Below, in pieces: positions 1 to 6,103 of a DNA stretch of 6,103 bases. Under the pieces are notes generated by a model. That model ran no database searches and was not told the origin of the DNA. It was given only the letters and a program-made list of their open reading frames with translations. Each line of letters starts with the position of its first letter. Position 1 is the first letter of the stretch. The translations under genes were made by a program, and so were the position numbers. Source of the stretch: an uncultured Oscillospiraceae bacterium (GTDB taxonomy: Bacteria > Bacillota > Clostridia > Oscillospirales > Oscillospiraceae); contig CAADUV010000322.1 in assembly GCA_900752305.1 (NCBI GenBank), positions 1 through 6,103 of the forward strand, written 5' to 3'.

Positions 1-80
1 GCGGTGATGAGCAGCCACTGGTCACCAATGAGGGTGAAGGGGTTCATGGTGAGGGTCTTGGGGTCGATTTTCTGTAACAT
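1..80 (-). CDS. Flavin reductase-family protein, N-terminal 26 codons (cut by the window edge)
   Basis: The minus strand from the ATG at 80-78 reads MLQKIDPKTLTMNPFTLIGD and then Q-W-L-L-I-T before the window ends. The pattern I-D-P-x-x-L-x-x-N-P-F-x-L-I-G-D-x-W-x-L-I-T resembles, from memory, the start of clostridial flavin reductase-like (FMN-binding split-barrel) proteins, which bind FMN and often transfer electrons from NAD(P)H. The start is supported by a ribosome binding site, GGAAAGGAG (minus strand of 90-98), nine bases upstream of ATG, and by a promoter at 121-134. The gene lies downstream of the rpmE terminator and so is probably its own transcription unit. Only 26 codons are visible and no catalytic residue can be checked, so the family call rests on N-terminal resemblance alone. 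Confidence 0.6.
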   Translation of the reverse strand, partial: MLQKIDPKTLTMNPFTLIGDQWLLIT

Positions 81-120
81 AGGATCAGGCTCCTTTCCAA
101 AACGATTCATTTACACATTC

Positions 121-134
121 ATTATAATATACCA
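121..134 (-). promoter_or_regulatory. Probable sigma-A promoter (-10 region) of the flavin reductase-like gene
   Basis: On the minus strand, positions 134 to 121 read TGGTATATTATAAT. This contains an exact TATAAT (126-121) and, overlapping it, an extended -10 form TGG-TATATT (134-126). A start near 110-115 would give a leader of about 30-35 bases before the ATG at 80. No good TTGACA-like -35 box is found at normal spacing, which suits an extended -10 promoter. It sits just after the rpmE terminator, where a new transcription unit would be expected to start. Confidence 0.5.
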
Positions 135-163
135 ACTGGGAAAAAGATACCCGACAGGCAACG

Positions 164-202
164 AAAAAAGCGCCTGCGTAATGATGAAACGCAGACGCTT
201 TT
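164..202 (-). terminator. Intrinsic terminator of rpmE
   Basis: Minus strand, ten bases after the rpmE stop: the arm at 202-190 (AAAAGCGTCTGCG) pairs with the arm at 178-166 (CGCAGGCGCTTTT) over 13 base pairs, with one G-U wobble, around an 11-base loop. The second arm runs into six consecutive T residues (169-164). This is a textbook Rho-independent terminator. Because the stem begins with an A run, the plus strand also shows a hairpin followed by TTTT, so it might work in both directions, but there is no plus-strand gene here for it to end. Confidence 0.9.
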
Positions 203-212
203 ATTGCTCGTC

Positions 213-416
213 TTACTTGTCCAGACCGTACTTCTTGTTGAAGCGGCTGACACGACCGCCGGTATCGACGACCTTCTGCTTGCCAGTGAAGAAAGGATGG
301 CACTTGGCACAAACTTCAACACGGATATCCTTCTTGGTGGAACCGGTGGGATAGACCGCACCACAAGCACAACGGATGGTGGTCTGCTGGTAATCGGGAT
401 GAATACCTGCCTTCAT
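213..416 (-). CDS. rpmE: 50S ribosomal protein bL31, zinc-binding (C+) form
   Basis: This 67-residue protein has the normal length and sequence of bL31, a small protein of the large ribosomal subunit located near the central protuberance and contributing to the intersubunit bridge. It starts M-K-A-G-I-H-P-D-Y and ends K-Y-G-L-D-K. The zinc ligands are present: C16 and C18 (I-R-C-A-C-G) and C36 and C39 (V-C-A-K-C-H). This marks the zinc-containing form, as opposed to the cysteine-free paralogue made under zinc limitation. The C-terminal part carries the conserved stretch H-P-F-F-T-G-K-Q and then D-T-G-G-R-V-x-R-F. The start is fixed by AGAGGTGA (423-430) six bases before ATG. It has its own promoter (497-525) and terminator (164-202) and is probably monocistronic. 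I see no Zur-like operator. Identification is secure. Confidence 0.97.
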   Translation of the reverse strand: MKAGIHPDYQQTTIRCACGAVYPTGSTKKDIRVEVCAKCHPFFTGKQKVVDTGGRVSRFNKKYGLDK

Positions 417-490
417 AATTGTTCACCTCTTTCGAACAACTCAGATTGAACACGCCCGATGCCCACTCCCTGTTGGACACCACGTGAACG
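417..490 (-). promoter_or_regulatory. rpmE 5' leader with the ribosome binding site in a hairpin loop; candidate bL31 leader
   Basis: From the predicted transcription start near 490 to the ATG at 416 there are about 74 bases. Directly before the ATG, AGTTGTTC (441-434) pairs with GAACAATT (424-417), eight pairs with one G-U, around a nine-base loop that holds most of the AGAGGTGA ribosome binding site. Two upstream segments could pair with the same 3' arm and hide the site instead: GTTCAC (489-484) with GTGAAC, and TGTTCA (452-447) with TGAACA. Such mutually exclusive pairings are what an autoregulatory ribosomal-protein leader would need. L31 leader RNAs have been proposed in Firmicutes, but I cannot match this leader to a published consensus. 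Regulation is inference; the pairings are visible in the sequence. Confidence 0.4.
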
Positions 491-496
491 TTTGAT

Positions 497-525
497 ATTT
501 TACCACAAATCTGCCGGCATTGCAA
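497..525 (-). promoter_or_regulatory. Sigma-A-type promoter of rpmE
   Basis: On the minus strand a -35 box TTGCAA (525-520) and a -10 box TAAAAT (502-497) are separated by exactly 17 bases. TGG directly before the -10 box also gives an extended -10 element. The predicted start is near 490, leaving a leader of about 74 bases. The promoter sits in the short gap after the stop codon of the unknown 155-residue protein, giving rpmE its own transcription start whether or not there is readthrough from upstream. Confidence 0.8.
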
Positions 526-541
526 CCTCTTTTTAATACTT

Positions 542-1009
542 TTAGAAATCTCTATTAGTCGGGATTCTCTTCGCATTATCCCGGCCTCCACCGACAGAGA
601 TACGAAAATACTGCTCACGTTTCTTAATGCTGATAGTAAACGATGTTTTTCCCGTTTCCAGCAGCTCCTTCAATTCCTCCTTGTGCAGTACAGCATACAT
701 ACTATCTCCCAGCTTGCTTTCGCTGCACACGAGTCCTACAGACAGGTGCTTGTCTTCTGCAATATACTGATATAATTCTTTCAAATCACTTTCAGTAAAA
801 CTAAACTGCCAGCTCCGGTAACCATATTTGTTTTTCGTTTTCGGAGCAGATCGGTATTTCAAAAATAGCTTAAAATCACCCTGATCGGTGGTAAATTCAT
901 AAATCTGCCGATCTTTTCCGCTTTCGACAAGTGCCGGGCAAATCTTGTTATTGATCAACGTGGAAATAACTGCGCCATAATAAAAATCAGATTCTTTCAT
1001 ACTAGCCAT
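542..1009 (-). CDS. Uncharacterised 155-residue protein in AT-rich DNA
   Basis: I do not recognise the family with certainty. The product is soluble, with no signal peptide or membrane segment. Visible features: an N-terminal D-F-Y-Y-G-A-V-I-S-T-L stretch (8-18), E29 followed by G-K-D-R-Q (31-35), a strand-like G-D-F-K-L-F-L-K-Y-R (44-53), S-W-Q-F-S-F (66-71), a strand-helix pair V-G-L-V-C (91-95) and Y-A-V-L-H-K-E-E-L (105-113), and a C-terminal F-R-I-S-V-G-G-G-R-D-N (135-145). The spacing of E29, D45 and K51 might recall a restriction-endonuclease-like core, but that is speculation. The start at 1009 has GGAG (1018-1021) eight bases upstream; M4 is a poorer alternative. It lies 38 bases after addA with no terminator between, so it may be read from the addBA transcript. 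Its base composition (21 of 60 G/C at 781-840) differs sharply from addA, which suggests acquisition by transfer. No intrinsic terminator follows it. Confidence 0.8.
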   Translation of the reverse strand: MASMKESDFYYGAVISTLINNKICPALVESGKDRQIYEFTTDQGDFKLFLKYRSAPKTKNKYGYRSWQFSFTESDLKELYQYIAEDKHLSVGLVCSESKLGDSMYAVLHKEELKELLETGKTSFTISIKKREQYFRISVGGGRDNAKRIPTNRDF

Positions 1010-1047
1010 AAAACATTCTCCTTTTATTTCTTTTCATTTCTTCTTTA

Positions 1048-3408
1048 TTAAGTAAGTTCAATTCCCACCCCCAATGCGAAAAACCACAGCACCTTATGCG
1101 CCACTGGCGTCCCGGTCAGCGCCGTCAGCGCCTGGCTGTACAGCTCCACCTGTCCCCGGTAGGACTGGGCGCGCGCCTCCGCCGTCTCTGGCGTCACCCG
1201 GTCGGTCTTGAAGTCGATGACCGTCAGGCCGTCCCCGCCGGTGAAGCAGCAGTCCACCACGCCTTGCAGCAGCATCGTCTCCCCTTCCGGTGCGTCCGGA
1301 TGGTAGCGGTTGGCGGGCATGAGGGTGGAGAACTTGAACTCTCGGCGCAGGTCGGGCGCCATCCGTGCCTGCCAACCCCAATCGGACGCCCAAAAGGCGG
1401 CGATCTGGGCGGCGTTCACCGCTTTCCCCTGCGCCGGCGTCAGCCAGCCGCCGTCCACCAGCCGCTGGACTTCCTTTTTGACACGCTTGGTCTCCACCGC
1501 CTCATCCAGGTCGATCTGCTCCATCACGCAGTGCATGGCGCTGCCCCGCTGGGCTGGTGTCACACCACGCTGGGCCTGCTCGAACCGAGGACGGGCAAAT
1601 TCCCCTTGCCAGGGGGCGCTGGTGCCCGTCTCCTCTGCCGCTTCAGCGTCCAGCAGGCGACCCTTCATCTGGGTGGCCGTGACCTTGGAGGGCAGCTGGG
1701 ACAGGATGGGGTCGGGGTAGTGCCAGGTCAGCCAGGACAGGTCGGGTTCCGGCGTTTCCTCCGTAGGTTCCGCGTCCTGCTCTCCTTCCAAGCTCTCCAA
1801 CCGGCTGGGGCGGTGGCAGAAAATGTCCCAGTGGTCGGCGGGCTGGATGATATGCTCCGGCTTTTGGATGCCCCACAGCGCCTCCGCATCCGCCCGTGCC
1901 AGGATGGGCAGCAGCATCCATTCGCCCACCGAGTCCCGCTGGAACAGGGTGCGTGGGTCGGGATGAGCACCAGCGTTGGGCAGGAGGCTTGCGATGGTCT
2001 TGGCGGCGTTGGGCAGGGTCATGACCAGGATGAGCTTATCCTTGGCACGGGTCATGGCCACGTAGAGCAGGCGCAGTTCCTCCGCCTTCATCTCCTTGTC
2101 CAGCTGCAGCTGCACCGCCTGCCGGGCCAGGGTGGGGAACTCCACCCGCAATTCCGGGTCTAACCCCTTGGGGCCAACGCCCAACTTGGGGTGGAAGAGC
2201 ATGGGCGCCATCTCGTCCGCCTTGTTGCACTTCCGGGACAGTCCCGCCAGCACCACCACCGGGAACTCCAGCCCCTTGGATTTGTGGATGGACATGATCT
2301 GCACTCCCCGTCCCTGCCGTCCCGGCACGCCGGGGAGCTTGTTGCCCTGCTCCAGGACGCGGCGCAGGTCGCGGACGAAATCGAACAGTCCGGCGTGTCC
2401 CCGGCTCTGACAGCTGCGGGTGTACTGGTAAAAGGCCAGCAGATTTTCCTGCCGCCGCTGTCCGCCAGCCATGGACCCGAAGATGCCCAACAGGCCGGTG
2501 CGGTCGTACAGCTCCCACAGCAGCTGAGCGGCGGACAAGTCCGGTGCCAGCAGGCGCAGGCGGTTCAATTCCTCCAAAAAGTCCACGCAGGCCGGGTCGC
2601 CGGACTCCGCCCCGTGCTGGACGCACTGGTAGAAATCCCCCTCCGGGCAGTGGGCGCGGAGCAACGCCAGCTGGTCGCCGGTGAAGCCGTAGACCGGGGA
2701 GCGGAGGACGGCGATGAGGGGCACGTCCTCCCGCGGGTTGTCAATGACCTGCAAAAAGGCCAGGGCTACCCGCACTTCGGTGGAGTGGAAAAAGTCCTCC
2801 TCCCCTGCCAGCTGCCAGGGCACCTGTGCTTCGTCCAACGCCTTGGTCAGGTGGAGCAGCACCTTGTTGGGGGAGCGGTACAGGATGGCGATGTCCTCTG
2901 GCCGGACGCAGCGCAGATCCACCCCGTGGGTGACCACGAACCGCTCGTCCAGGAGCCGTTTCACCCGTCCCGCCACGAAATAGGCTTCCGCCTGGTCTTT
3001 GGACAGGGATACCGCGTCCTCCTCCCGCTCCACCTCGCCCAAGTCCACTACGTTCAGCTCCGTCCGGTCGTTGGGGTGCTCTGGGAACGCCATGCCGGGG
3101 TACAAACGCTGTTCCTCGGTGTAGGCGATCTCGCCAAAGGAGGGGGTCATGATGTGCTCGAAAATGAAGTTCACCGCCTCCAACACGCTGGGACGGGAGC
3201 GGAAGTTTTTGGACAGCACCAGTACCTGCGGGTCGCCGGGCTGGGCGGTGTTGGGACGGGCGAAGGTGTCAAATTTGTGCAGGAAGATGCCCGGGTCGGC
3301 CAGCCGGAACCGATAGATGGACTGCTTCACGTCCCCCACTTGGAACAAGTGCTTGCCCCCGTCAGTGAGGGCGTCAAAGATGACGTTCTGGACGGCGTTG
3401 GTGTCCTG
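1048..3408 (-). CDS. addA: AddA C-terminal fragment (helicase motifs III-VI and nuclease), after the nonsense codon
   Basis: This is the same frame after the stop, 786 codons without further lesion. Numbered on full-length AddA, it holds the end of motif II (Q-D-T-N, 398-401), motif III Q-V-G-D-V-K-Q-S-I-Y-R-F-R (420-432), motif IV K-N-F-R-S (464-468), motif V S-I-H-K-S-K-G-L-E-F (770-779), and motif VI L-Y-V-A-M-T-R-A-K-D-K-L (845-856). The C-terminal RecB-type nuclease has H1023 (G-S-A-M-H), E1087, D1116 (Q-G-V-V-D), D1129 and K1131 (V-I-D-F-K-T-D), and Q1150 with Y1154. The first possible restart codon is TTG at 3348-3346, preceded only by a poor GGGGG-type site; the first ATG is at 3150. 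Independent translation therefore looks unlikely. The intact catalytic residues show recent selection on the full protein. Confidence 0.75.
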   Translation of the reverse strand, partial: QDTNAVQNVIFDALTDGGKHLFQVGDVKQSIYRFRLADPGIFLHKFDTFARPNTAQPGDPQVLVLSKNFRSRPSVLEAVNFIFEHIMTPSFGEIAYTEEQRLYPGMAFPEHPNDRTELNVVDLGEVEREEDAVSLSKDQAEAYFVAGRVKRLLDERFVVTHGVDLRCVRPEDIAILYRSPNKVLLHLTKALDEAQVPWQLAGEEDFFHSTEVRVALAFLQVIDNPREDVPLIAVLRSPVYGFTGDQLALLRAHCPEGDFYQCVQHGAESGDPACVDFLEELNRLRLLAPDLSAAQLLWELYDRTGLLGIFGSMAGGQRRQENLLAFYQYTRSCQSRGHAGLFDFVRDLRRVLEQGNKLPGVPGRQGRGVQIMSIHKSKGLEFPVVVLAGLSRKCNKADEMAPMLFHPKLGVGPKGLDPELRVEFPTLARQAVQLQLDKEMKAEELRLLYVAMTRAKDKLILVMTLPNAAKTIASLLPNAGAHPDPRTLFQRDSVGEWMLLPILARADAEALWGIQKPEHIIQPADHWDIFCHRPSRLESLEGEQDAEPTEETPEPDLSWLTWHYPDPILSQLPSKVTATQMKGRLLDAEAAEETGTSAPWQGEFARPRFEQAQRGVTPAQRGSAMHCVMEQIDLDEAVETKRVKKEVQRLVDGGWLTPAQGKAVNAAQIAAFWASDWGWQARMAPDLRREFKFSTLMPANRYHPDAPEGETMLLQGVVDCCFTGGDGLTVIDFKTDRVTPETAEARAQSYRGQVELYSQALTALTGTPVAHKVLWFFALGVGIELT

Positions 3409-3411
3409 TTA
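3409..3411 (-). other. In-frame nonsense codon (TAA) in addA motif II
   Basis: The plus strand reads tta at 3409-3411, which is TAA on the coding strand. UvrD-family proteins have Tyr or Phe here (D-E-Y/F-Q-D), so the expected codon is TAC or TAT. A single substitution at position 3409, the third base of the codon, would explain it. The codons on both sides encode the canonical motif in the same frame, so no insertion or deletion is involved. Confidence 0.93.
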
Positions 3412-4599
3412 CTCGTCCACCATCCCCTCCACAAAGGCGTCCCGCCACTGCTTGGCCAGGGGCGTGGGCTGCCCCTGGTCGTCCACCAGGGCGTGAGCGG
3501 TGAAGTGCTCCAAATCGTTGAAATCCAAGGCTTTTCGCCGCCGTTTGGCCTGCTGATACGCCTCCTCGAAGGTCTGTACCACCCGGAACAGCTCCCGCAC
3601 CGGTACGCTCACCGTCCGCAGGTCGGCCAGCAGGGCGGCGCTGTCTCCGGCGAACCGGTCGGTCAGGGACGCCAGCTTCTTTTTGCACTGGTCCCGCAGG
3701 GTCTTGACCTGCTCCTGCAGCGCCTTGTCCTGAATCTTCCGGGAGGCTTTCAGCTTGGGGAAGGGCACGTCGGCACAGGCGGCGGCAGCGGCCCCGCCCT
3801 GTCCGGTGGCGGCGATGAGCTCGTCCAGTCCCACCACCGTGCCCCGGAAGCTGTCCCCGTAGGCGTTCTCCAACTCTGGGTCGGCAGACATGCCCTCTAC
3901 AGCCCCCATCATCTGCCCCCGCCAGAAGGTGGCCAGCTCCCGGGTGTCCTCCAACAGCAGCTTGCCCCAGGCGGTCTGGGCCACGTCGGTGACGTCCACA
4001 AACTGGAACACCTCGTCCTGCTCCCGCAGCCAGCGGGCCGGGTCCGGGTGGCTCTGGATGCGGCCGTGGATGTCCAGTATCATCTCCCGCAGCCGCTTAT
4101 CATCCCGCCCGGCAGACATGGAGTCCACCAGGACGGAGAAGTTTCCCTCATCCAAGTGCTGGTAGGCATCCTCCAACACCCGCTCCAAGGTCAGCTGCCG
4201 CAGCAGCCCCGCCTCCCCGTCGTCCATGAGGCGGAAATCCGGGTCCAAGTTCAGCTGGGCGCTGCTCTCCCGCAGGAGGCGGGAGCAGAAGGCGTGGATG
4301 GTGGAGATCTGGGTACGGTAGATGAGGGTGGCCTGCCGTCGCAGGTGGGCGTTGTCCGGCTGCTCTCGCAGAGCCTTCTGGATGGCGGACAAAATTTTGC
4401 CCCGCAGCTCGGACGCTGCCGCTTTGGTGAAGGTGATCATCAGGAACTGGTCTACGTTCAGCCCTTCCCGCAGCACCCGGTCTAACAGCCGCTGCACCAG
4501 CACAAAGGTCTTGCCGGAGCCTGCCGCGGCGGACACCAGTAATTGTCCCCCTCGTGTGGACACCACCGCCTGTTGTTCTCTGGTCAGCTCAACCGCCAT
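3409..4599 (-). CDS. addA: AddA N-terminal fragment (Walker A half), 396 residues
   Basis: This is the part of addA that would actually be translated from its normal start. It begins M-A-V-E-L-T-R-E-Q-Q, a Q-type motif (5-13), then Walker A A-A-A-G-S-G-K-T (24-31), with K30 and T31 contacting ATP phosphates. Motif Ia is T-F-T-K-A-A-A-S-E-L-R (56-66), and motif Ib S-T-I-H-A-F-C lies near residue 100. The middle section, roughly 130-370, corresponds to the inserted 1B domain of AddA. The fragment ends in E-G-M-V-D-E: it keeps the Walker B Asp395 and Glu396 and then stops. It lacks motifs III-VI and all of domain 2A, so it could perhaps bind nucleotide weakly but should not act as a helicase. 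The start follows addB translation closely, suggesting translational coupling. Confidence 0.85.
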   Translation of the reverse strand: MAVELTREQQAVVSTRGGQLLVSAAAGSGKTFVLVQRLLDRVLREGLNVDQFLMITFTKAAASELRGKILSAIQKALREQPDNAHLRRQATLIYRTQISTIHAFCSRLLRESSAQLNLDPDFRLMDDGEAGLLRQLTLERVLEDAYQHLDEGNFSVLVDSMSAGRDDKRLREMILDIHGRIQSHPDPARWLREQDEVFQFVDVTDVAQTAWGKLLLEDTRELATFWRGQMMGAVEGMSADPELENAYGDSFRGTVVGLDELIAATGQGGAAAAACADVPFPKLKASRKIQDKALQEQVKTLRDQCKKKLASLTDRFAGDSAALLADLRTVSVPVRELFRVVQTFEEAYQQAKRRRKALDFNDLEHFTAHALVDDQGQPTPLAKQWRDAFVEGMVDE

Positions 4600-6103
4600 G
4601 ACGCTGCCCCCTTTCCTCGTTTTCGTCCGCGCCCGCCGACTCCCAGAACCGCTGTCCCTTCACCGGATACAGGTAGCGGTGGCAGTCTCGGCCGCTGCCC
4701 TCCTCGAAGAAGCAGGCGTCGGCGTAGTCGCAGAAATCGCAATAGCTTCGGTTGCCGGAGCGGAGATAGGGGTCGGCGTCGATGTTGCCGGTGCCGATCT
4801 CCCCGGCGATGTCCCGCAAGATTTTACTCACGTGGCGGCGCAGCTTGCCCCACTGTTCCGCCGTGGCCAGGCTGTCGCCGGTGATCTCGCCGGTCTTTTT
4901 GCTCACTTTCAAAGGCAAAAACCGGTGCTTTCCCGTGGCGCCCAGGGTCTCCATGGCCGCCAGCACCTCCGGGTCGTCCAGGAGCATCCCGCTGCGGCGG
5001 AGCTTTTTGTCCACCTCCGCCTGCCGCTGGGCAGGGGTCATGTCCCGGGTGCCGCTGAGGATCAAATCCCGTGCGGGCAGGTAGAGGACACCGGCGGCGG
5101 TGGGGTCTTGACCGTAGAGTTCTCGACCGGATTGCTCCAGGGTGAACAGGTACAACAGCATCTGCATCTCCAATCCGTGCCACACGTCGGTGAGGCTGAA
5201 GGACTTTTTGCCCGTCTTGTAGTCCACCACGCGGAGATACAGACGCCCGTTCTCCGCCCAGCCGTCCACCCGGTCCACGATGCCGGAGATGGACAGGGTG
5301 ACCCCGTCCACCGTCAGCTCCACCGGCGGCAGAGCCTTGCCGTCGCCGAAGCCCAATTCAAAGGAGATGGGCTGGAAGTGGGAGTGTTCCAGCTCCTCCA
5401 CCACGTTCTGCACCACCACTTCCACCGACTGACACAGCCGCCGGAACAGGTAGCGGAAACGGGGGCTTTGACCTTCCAAATCGCCCAATTCCTCTCGTAT
5501 GTACTGCTCCACCACTTCTTTCACCTTGGCTTTGCGCTGGTCGTGAGACATGGTCTGTACGCCGCCCTGCTCCTTGGCGTCCCGCAGGAAATGTTCCAGC
5601 ACATAGTGGACAAAGGTGCCCGCTTCAGGAGCGTCAAAGCCTGCTCGCTTTCGTGCTTTGGCTTTCAGGCCGTACTGCATGAAGTAGGAGAAGTGACAGC
5701 TCTTGATGGTGTCCATCTTGGACGCAGACAGGCGTACCTTGTGTCCATACAGGGCGTTCACTGCGCCCCGACTCAAGCCGCCACGGGTGTACTGCCGTGC
5801 CAGCCGCACCCGGCGGGCACGGAGGTTCCACTCCGGTTCCTGTTCCAGGGCGTCCAGAAGGGCATCATTCCGGTGCCGTCCCGCCCACTCCAAGGCAGGC
5901 AGGGGAGCCATGGGACAGGTGGTGCTGTCCGGGTGGGTGACGGTCAGTTTTGGCAATAAACCTTGGATTTGTTCCACAAAGCGAGCTGGGTTGGCGGCAG
6001 CGCCGCCTTTGGTGCGGGGCCAGCTGATAAATAGCTGCTGGTGGGGCAGCGCCAGCCCTTCGTAAAGGAGCATCTGTTCTCGGTCCAGCCGCTGGGCCGC
6101 CGA
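4589..6103 (-). CDS. addB: AddB, ATP-dependent helicase-nuclease subunit, C-terminal 504 residues (cut by the window edge)
   Basis: AddB partners AddA at double-strand DNA ends. It contributes the second nuclease and, in its helicase-like N-terminal half (outside the window), the recombination-hotspot recognition known in the family. The frame is open to the right edge, entering with A-A-Q-R-L-D-R-E-Q-M-L-L-Y, so the Met at 6073 is internal, not the start. AddB is usually about 1,100-1,170 residues, so somewhat under half is seen. In residues of the visible part: C136 (I-K-S-C-H-F), H166 (G-T-F-V-H-Y), D277 (S-G-I-V-D-R-V-D), D294 and K296 (V-V-D-Y-K-T-G), Q314 and Y318 (M-Q-M-L-L-Y), then C455, C458 and C464 (C-x2-C-x5-C). 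These give a complete RecB-like nuclease and the four-cysteine iron-sulfur staple typical of AddB. It ends in TGA at 4591-4589, inside the addA start. No lesion is visible. Confidence 0.95.
   Translation of the reverse strand, partial: SAAQRLDREQMLLYEGLALPHQQLFISWPRTKGGAAANPARFVEQIQGLLPKLTVTHPDSTTCPMAPLPALEWAGRHRNDALLDALEQEPEWNLRARRVRLARQYTRGGLSRGAVNALYGHKVRLSASKMDTIKSCHFSYFMQYGLKAKARKRAGFDAPEAGTFVHYVLEHFLRDAKEQGGVQTMSHDQRKAKVKEVVEQYIREELGDLEGQSPRFRYLFRRLCQSVEVVVQNVVEELEHSHFQPISFELGFGDGKALPPVELTVDGVTLSISGIVDRVDGWAENGRLYLRVVDYKTGKKSFSLTDVWHGLEMQMLLYLFTLEQSGRELYGQDPTAAGVLYLPARDLILSGTRDMTPAQRQAEVDKKLRRSGMLLDDPEVLAAMETLGATGKHRFLPLKVSKKTGEITGDSLATAEQWGKLRRHVSKILRDIAGEIGTGNIDADPYLRSGNRSYCDFCDYADACFFEEGSGRDCHRYLYPVKGQRFWESAGADENEERGQRHGG

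Larger units (their letters stand above)
1048..4599 (-). pseudogene. addA: AddA, helicase-nuclease subunit, interrupted by one in-frame nonsense codon
   Basis: AddA is the UvrD-like (superfamily 1) motor and nuclease subunit of the AddAB complex, which unwinds and trims double-strand ends before RecA loading. The frame runs 1,183 codons, the usual size for AddA, and contains every expected domain in order: Q motif, Walker A, motifs Ia and Ib, III, IV, V, VI and a C-terminal RecB-type nuclease. Codon 397 (3409-3411) is TAA. The flanking codons read V-D-E-stop-Q-D-T-N-A-V-Q, so the stop replaces the Tyr of helicase motif II. No frameshift or second stop is visible. The gene overlaps addB by 11 bases, and its start has GGGGG (4607-4611) seven bases upstream. 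It is either a true fresh pseudogene or an intact gene with a base-call error; the sequence alone cannot decide. The gene assignment itself is very secure. Confidence 0.93.

Noticed and set aside
481..486. Palindrome CACGTG upstream of rpmE as a possible operator
   Set aside because: A six-base palindrome is short enough to arise by chance, and it has no extended symmetry. It also overlaps the leader pairing segment described elsewhere.
1010..1070. Possible promoter for the 155-residue gene: TTGAAC at the end of addA
   Set aside because: At 17 bases' distance the sequence is AATGAA, which is a poor -10 box, and AT-rich DNA gives many weak matches. I could not support a promoter here.
3340..3348. 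Independent translation of the AddA C-terminal part from TTG (3348) or GTG (3342)
   Set aside because: The only upstream purine run is GGGGG, not a convincing ribosome binding site. The start would fall inside helicase motif III, and the first ATG is some 65 codons further on. A functional split AddA is not supported.
2191..4485. A 764-codon open frame on the plus strand lying antisense to addA
   Set aside because: It is the antisense shadow of a GC-rich coding strand. Its translation is a low-complexity run rich in H, Q, G, V and L with no recognisable domain, and the opposite strand carries all the AddA motifs. It is open across the addA nonsense codon only because that codon reads differently in its frame.
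4589..4599. Overlap of the addB stop and the addA start as an unusual arrangement
   Set aside because: An 11-base overlap is ordinary for addBA operons and fits simple translational coupling.
4322..5959. A 545-codon open frame on the plus strand antisense to addB and the start of addA
   Set aside because: It has the same composition-driven origin, spans the junction of two real genes, and shows no family motif or sensible start context.

Overview
The window is a bacterial chromosomal segment with every recognisable gene on the minus strand, so transcription runs from high to low coordinates. The addB and addA genes are GC-rich (38 of 60 bases G/C by hand count at 3241-3300). The AddA/AddB double-strand-break repair pair, a zinc-type bL31 with a strong AGAGGTGA ribosome binding site, sigma-A-like promoters and a flavin reductase-like N-terminus together suggest a GC-rich Firmicute. 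An Oscillospiraceae-like gut clostridium is the best guess, but it is inferred from gene style, not from a search.

Layout in transcription order: (1) 6103-4589, the C-terminal part of addB, cut by the right edge, with its RecB-like nuclease motifs and four iron-sulfur cysteines intact. (2) 4599-1048, addA, overlapping addB by 11 bases. It is full length and in one frame from Walker A to the C-terminal nuclease, but codon 397 is TAA where a Tyr codon is expected in the helicase motif II V-D-E-Y-Q-D-T-N. (3) 1009-542, a 155-residue protein of unknown function in clearly AT-richer DNA (21 of 60 bases G/C at 781-840). (4) A sigma-A-type promoter (497-525) and a roughly 74-base leader, followed by rpmE (416-213) and an intrinsic terminator (164-202). 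(5) A promoter at 121-134 and the first 26 codons of a probable flavin reductase-family gene, cut by the left edge.

AddA and AddB form a heterodimeric helicase-nuclease that processes DNA ends for RecA-dependent recombination. As written, the AddA chain would stop immediately after the Walker B Asp-Glu, so helicase and nuclease functions would be lost unless the stop is a sequence error or is read through. The rest of the frame shows no other lesion, so a very recent mutation or a base-call error is more likely than an old pseudogene. I see no mobile element, CRISPR array, tRNA or rRNA. I found no new multi-gene system; the points most worth checking are the addA nonsense codon, the rpmE leader with competing pairings around its ribosome binding site, and the unknown AT-rich gene.
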